In this document: piece by piece, positions 61,166 to 64,000 of the stretch
Numbering within the stretch: position 1 is the stretch's first letter
Layout: each line of letters begins with the position of its first letter
From: Flavobacterium chryseum
Lineage (GTDB): Bacteria; Bacteroidota; Bacteroidia; Flavobacteriales; Flavobacteriaceae
DNA length: 64,000 nt
Assembly: GCF_004362015.1 (NCBI RefSeq)
Contig: NZ_SNWW01000003.1
Coordinates: 186,001 to 250,000 of the forward strand
Direction of reading: 5' to 3'
Notes under the pieces: generated by a model
Databases searched by the model: none
The model's input: the letters and a program-made list of their open reading frames with translations, nothing else
What the model was told of the DNA's origin: nothing
Translations under genes and position numbers: made by a program

Positions 61166-62968
61166 TTAGTGGTGTAAAACTTCTTCACCTTCTTTCATCG
61201 GTACATTTTGCGGTACAAAATCTACATCGTGATTCGGATTACTGTAGTCATATGGCCAACGGTATACATGAGGAATTTCTCCTGGCCAGTTACCGTGAAT
61301 ATGCTCTACCGGAGTTGTCCACTCTAATGTTGTAGATTTCCATGGATTCTGAACTGCTTTCTTACCGTAGAAAATACTACTAAAGAAATTGTATAAGAAC
61401 ACTAATTGAAACGCACCTCCTATAAGAGCAAATGTTGTAATTAAAACATTCACATTTTGTAAATCATCAAATAATGGGAAGTTTGTATTTGTATAATAAC
61501 GTCTTGGTAAACCAGCTAATCCTATAAAGTGCATTGGGAAAAATACTCCGTAAGCACAAACTGCAGTTACCCAAAAGTGAATGTAACCTAAGTTTTTATT
61601 CAACATTCTTCCATACATTTTAGGGAACCAGTGGTAAATACCAGCAAACATTCCGTAAAGTGCAGAGATACCCATTACTAAGTGAAAGTGAGCAATTACA
61701 AAGTAAGTATCGTGAACGTTAATATCTAAAGTACTATCTCCTAAAATGATTCCAGTTAAACCTCCAGTGATGAAAGTAGAAACCATTCCGATAGAGAATA
61801 ACATTGCAGGGTTAAATTGTAAGTTACCTTTCCATAAAGTTGTAATCCAGTTGAACGCTTTTACAGCAGACGGAATTGCAATCAATAAAGTTGTAAAGGT
61901 AAACACAGATCCTAAGAAAGGATTCATACCTGAAATAAACATATGGTGACCCCAAACAATAGTAGATAAGAATGCAATTGCAAGAACTGACATAATCATC
62001 GCTCTGTATCCGAAGATTGGTTTACGAGAATTCGTAGCCATAATTTCAGAAACAAGTCCCATTGCAGGTAAGATTACGATGTAAACCTCAGGGTGACCCA
62101 AGAACCAGAATAAGTGTTCGAATAATACTGGAGATCCACCTTGATAGTGTAAAACTTCACCAGCAATATAAATATCAGATAAGAAGAATGATGTACCAAA
62201 ACTTCTATCGAAAATCAATAATAAAGCAGCAGACAATAATACTGGAAATGAAATAACACCAATAATAGCTGTTACGAAAAATGTCCAGATTGTAAGCGGA
62301 AGTCTAGTCATAGACATTCCTTTTGTTCTTAAGTTGATAACTGTTACAATGTAGTTTAAAGATCCCATTAATGAAGATGCAATAAAGATAGCCATTGAAA
62401 CTAACCATAAAGTCATACCTGTTCCAGAACCTGGAATTGCTTGTGGTAAAGCACTTAATGGAGGATAAATTGTCCAACCCGCAGAAGCTGGTCCAGCTTC
62501 AACAAATAATGAACTCAACATAATTACTGCAGATAAGAAAAACAACCAGTATGAAATCATATTCATAAAACCAGAAGCCATATCTCTAGCTCCAATTTGA
62601 AGCGGAATAAGTAAGTTACTAAAAGTACCACTCAAACCAGCTGTCAGTACAAAGAATACCATTATGGTACCGTGAATTGTAACTAAAGCCAAATAAATAT
62701 CATTAGCCATTACACCATCTGGTGCAAATTTATCTCCCAATAAAACATTAAAGATTTTGAAAGACTCTTCCGGCCATGCTAATTGCATTCTAAAAAGCAA
62801 GGACATTGCAATACCAATTATACCCATAATAATACCGGTAATTAAGTATTGCTTAGCAATCATTTTGTGATCAATACTAAAGATATATTTAGTAATGAAA
62901 GTGTCTTTATGATGATGTTCGTGCTCGTGATCGTGTCCGTGATCGTGATCGTGCGCTTCTGCTGACAT
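61166..62968 (-). CDS. coxA: Cytochrome c oxidase subunit I
   Basis: The 600-residue catalytic subunit contains haem a, and the haem a3-CuB centre that reduces oxygen to water while pumping protons. Hallmarks are the haem-ligand helix (TIHGTIMVFFVLT), GHPEVYIVILPAMG with the CuB histidine-tyrosine pair, WGHHMFISG, and HDTYFVIAHFHLVMG with the haem ligands. Twelve or so helices are expected. The N-terminus is unusual: nine histidines among residues 6-20, mixed with Asp and Glu. It lies 30 bp after coxB and ends at a terminator. The assembly genes and subunits III and IV are encoded 34 kb away. Confidence 0.96.
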   Translation of the reverse strand: MSAEAHDHDHGHDHEHEHHHKDTFITKYIFSIDHKMIAKQYLITGIIMGIIGIAMSLLFRMQLAWPEESFKIFNVLLGDKFAPDGVMANDIYLALVTIHGTIMVFFVLTAGLSGTFSNLLIPLQIGARDMASGFMNMISYWLFFLSAVIMLSSLFVEAGPASAGWTIYPPLSALPQAIPGSGTGMTLWLVSMAIFIASSLMGSLNYIVTVINLRTKGMSMTRLPLTIWTFFVTAIIGVISFPVLLSAALLLIFDRSFGTSFFLSDIYIAGEVLHYQGGSPVLFEHLFWFLGHPEVYIVILPAMGLVSEIMATNSRKPIFGYRAMIMSVLAIAFLSTIVWGHHMFISGMNPFLGSVFTFTTLLIAIPSAVKAFNWITTLWKGNLQFNPAMLFSIGMVSTFITGGLTGIILGDSTLDINVHDTYFVIAHFHLVMGISALYGMFAGIYHWFPKMYGRMLNKNLGYIHFWVTAVCAYGVFFPMHFIGLAGLPRRYYTNTNFPLFDDLQNVNVLITTFALIGGAFQLVFLYNFFSSIFYGKKAVQNPWKSTTLEWTTPVEHIHGNWPGEIPHVYRWPYDYSNPNHDVDFVPQNVPMKEGEEVLHH

Positions 62969-62998
62969 ATATGTATACTTTAAATTTTCTTAATAATA

Positions 62999-64000
62999 TT
63001 ATTTCATAGCAACTTTAGCTACAACTGCTTTAGCAGTATCGATAACTGCTTTCACAGTATCTTTAGTAACGCTACTATCTTTAGTTTTCTCAACTCCCTC
63101 AGCTGGTTTTGCAGCAGCCGCAGCCGCTTTAATATCCTGAGCTAAAGTAGTTTTCTCGCTTAACCATTTTTTGTAATCTTCCGGAGAATCAACTACAACT
63201 TTCATTTGCATGTTATAATGAGAAGCTCCACAAATCTTATTACATAATAATAAATAATCAAATGTATAAGGATCTAAAGCTGTACCACCTTTTGCAAGTA
63301 ACTCAGTGCTTTTTTCAGCTCTTAGTTTATTGATATGAGCAACCTTTTCAATCATAAAAGGCAACTCTCTATATTCGGCAGTTGTGTAAGTTGGAATAAA
63401 AGCAAATTCCGTAACCATTCCTGGAACACAGTTCATTTGCGCTCTAAAGTGAGGCATATAAGCTGAGTGTAATACATCCTGAGAACGCATTTTGAAATGT
63501 ATTTTTTTACCTTTTGGAATATGCAACTCAGAAACAATAATATCATCCTGAGCATTAGGATCAGACATATCAACACCTAGTGTATTAATACCTTCGATTA
63601 AACGTACGTTAGCTTTTCCTAAAACATTATCGTTTCCAGCATATCTTGCTGTCCATTTAAATTGTTGAGCGTATAATTCGATTTCGATTACGTCTTCATC
63701 TTTATCAACAAACATAATGTTGTTCCAAGCATATAATCCGTAAAGAATTAAACAAGCTAAAACTACAGATGGAATAATACTCCAGATTGCTTCTAATTTG
63801 TTGCTATCAGCAAAGAATAATGCTTTCTTATCTTTGTTCCCTCTATTTTTAAAAGAAAACCAGTATAATAAACCTTGTGTAATAAATTGAACTACAAAAA
63901 TTAAAACCCAAGTAATATTCATTAAATTATCAACTAAAAGTCCATGCTCTGAAGCAGGAGTATGAAGTGCTAAACCACCCCATTTTAGTAAACCGTAAAT
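62999..64000 (-). CDS. coxB: Cytochrome c oxidase subunit II (5' end outside the window)
   Basis: The reading frame stays open to the right edge: the 26 codons beyond the ATG at 63922 encode a coherent first membrane helix (IYGLLKWGGLALHTPA, then SEHGLLVDN), so 63922 is an internal methionine and the true start is off the window. Two membrane helices precede a periplasmic cupredoxin domain with the CuA ligands: a histidine in SQDVLHSAYMPHF, and the C-x3-C-x3-H-x2-M run in NKICGASHYNMQ. The C-terminus is a Lys/Ala/Val-rich tail of about 45 residues. It accepts electrons for coxA. In this phylum alternative complex III genes often lie upstream. Confidence 0.95.
   Translation of the reverse strand: MYGLLKWGGLALHTPASEHGLLVDNLMNITWVLIFVVQFITQGLLYWFSFKNRGNKDKKALFFADSNKLEAIWSIIPSVVLACLILYGLYAWNNIMFVDKDEDVIEIELYAQQFKWTARYAGNDNVLGKANVRLIEGINTLGVDMSDPNAQDDIIVSELHIPKGKKIHFKMRSQDVLHSAYMPHFRAQMNCVPGMVTEFAFIPTYTTAEYRELPFMIEKVAHINKLRAEKSTELLAKGGTALDPYTFDYLLLCNKICGASHYNMQMKVVVDSPEDYKKWLSEKTTLAQDIKAAAAAAKPAEGVEKTKDSSVTKDTVKAVIDTAKAVVAKVAMK

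Noticed and set aside
63922..63924. ATG at 63922 as the start of coxB
   Set aside because: The frame continues upstream for 26 codons to the window edge with a clear membrane helix, so this methionine is internal.
1..64000. Search for tRNA, rRNA, insertion sequences and prophage genes
   Set aside because: No cloverleaf-like gene, transposase, integrase or phage structural protein was recognisable in any gap or reading frame.

Overview
The window is a 64-kb stretch of a Bacteroidota chromosome, most likely a Flavobacterium close to F. johnsoniae. The evidence is the low GC content, the type IX secretion/gliding genes sprA and remB in the order known from F. johnsoniae, PorP/SprF-family proteins, DUF4270, DUF4403 and DUF4907 proteins, and Bacteroidota-type promoters (TAnnTTTG) in front of most transcription units. 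I saw no tRNA, rRNA, insertion sequence, prophage or CRISPR array. From about 12.8 kb to the right edge almost every gene lies on the minus strand.

Left part (1-12.8 kb): the last codons of an upstream gene (probably an OmpH/Skp chaperone), then murI, a DUF4270 lipoprotein with an outer-membrane barrel, and a locus of surface and signalling genes (DUF6268 barrel, Kelch lipoprotein, DUF4907 lipoprotein, LytS-type kinase, lipidated intradiol dioxygenase, LytTR regulator). These are followed by a gamma-carbonic-anhydrase-like protein with an orphan PorP/SprF, a double-N-domain Nfu protein, an amphipathic LEA-like protein and an MscS channel.

Middle (12.8-31.5 kb): an export operon of one ATPase, two MacB-type permeases, two adaptors and one TolC, with tsaB at its end. 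A DUF4403 lipoprotein follows. Next comes the cytochrome oxidase assembly/subunit cluster (cyoE, two subunit III genes, subunit IV, a cysteine-less SCO-like protein, SCO, DUF420/CtaM and a small membrane protein). After that are remB, deoC, a VanZ-like gene and gcvH.

Right part (31.5-64 kb): sprA (the type IX translocon), ruvA, maeB, a CBS-domain protein and a three-gene SprB-like operon. That operon holds a 3832-residue adhesin with a type B secretion signal, a PorP/SprF and a PorE-like OmpA/TPR/propeller protein. Then come a ruvB-P450-queG operon and the oxidase core genes coxA and coxB; coxB runs off the right edge. SprA would export the adhesin, the neighbouring PorP/SprF would hold its C-terminal domain at the surface, and RemB belongs to the same motility machinery.

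The most striking structure is inside the adhesin. It has 19 Ig-like units of about 100 residues on a near-exact 300-bp grid: nine tandem A units, then alternating A and B units. A 232-bp stretch is identical to one 600 bp away, which points to recent two-unit duplication or gene conversion. Other points of interest are two genes that look leaderless (murI, ruvB), a terminator hairpin between a promoter and the mscS start codon, a terminator fused to a promoter inside the oxidase cluster, and a putatively surface-exposed dioxygenase between a kinase and its likely regulator.
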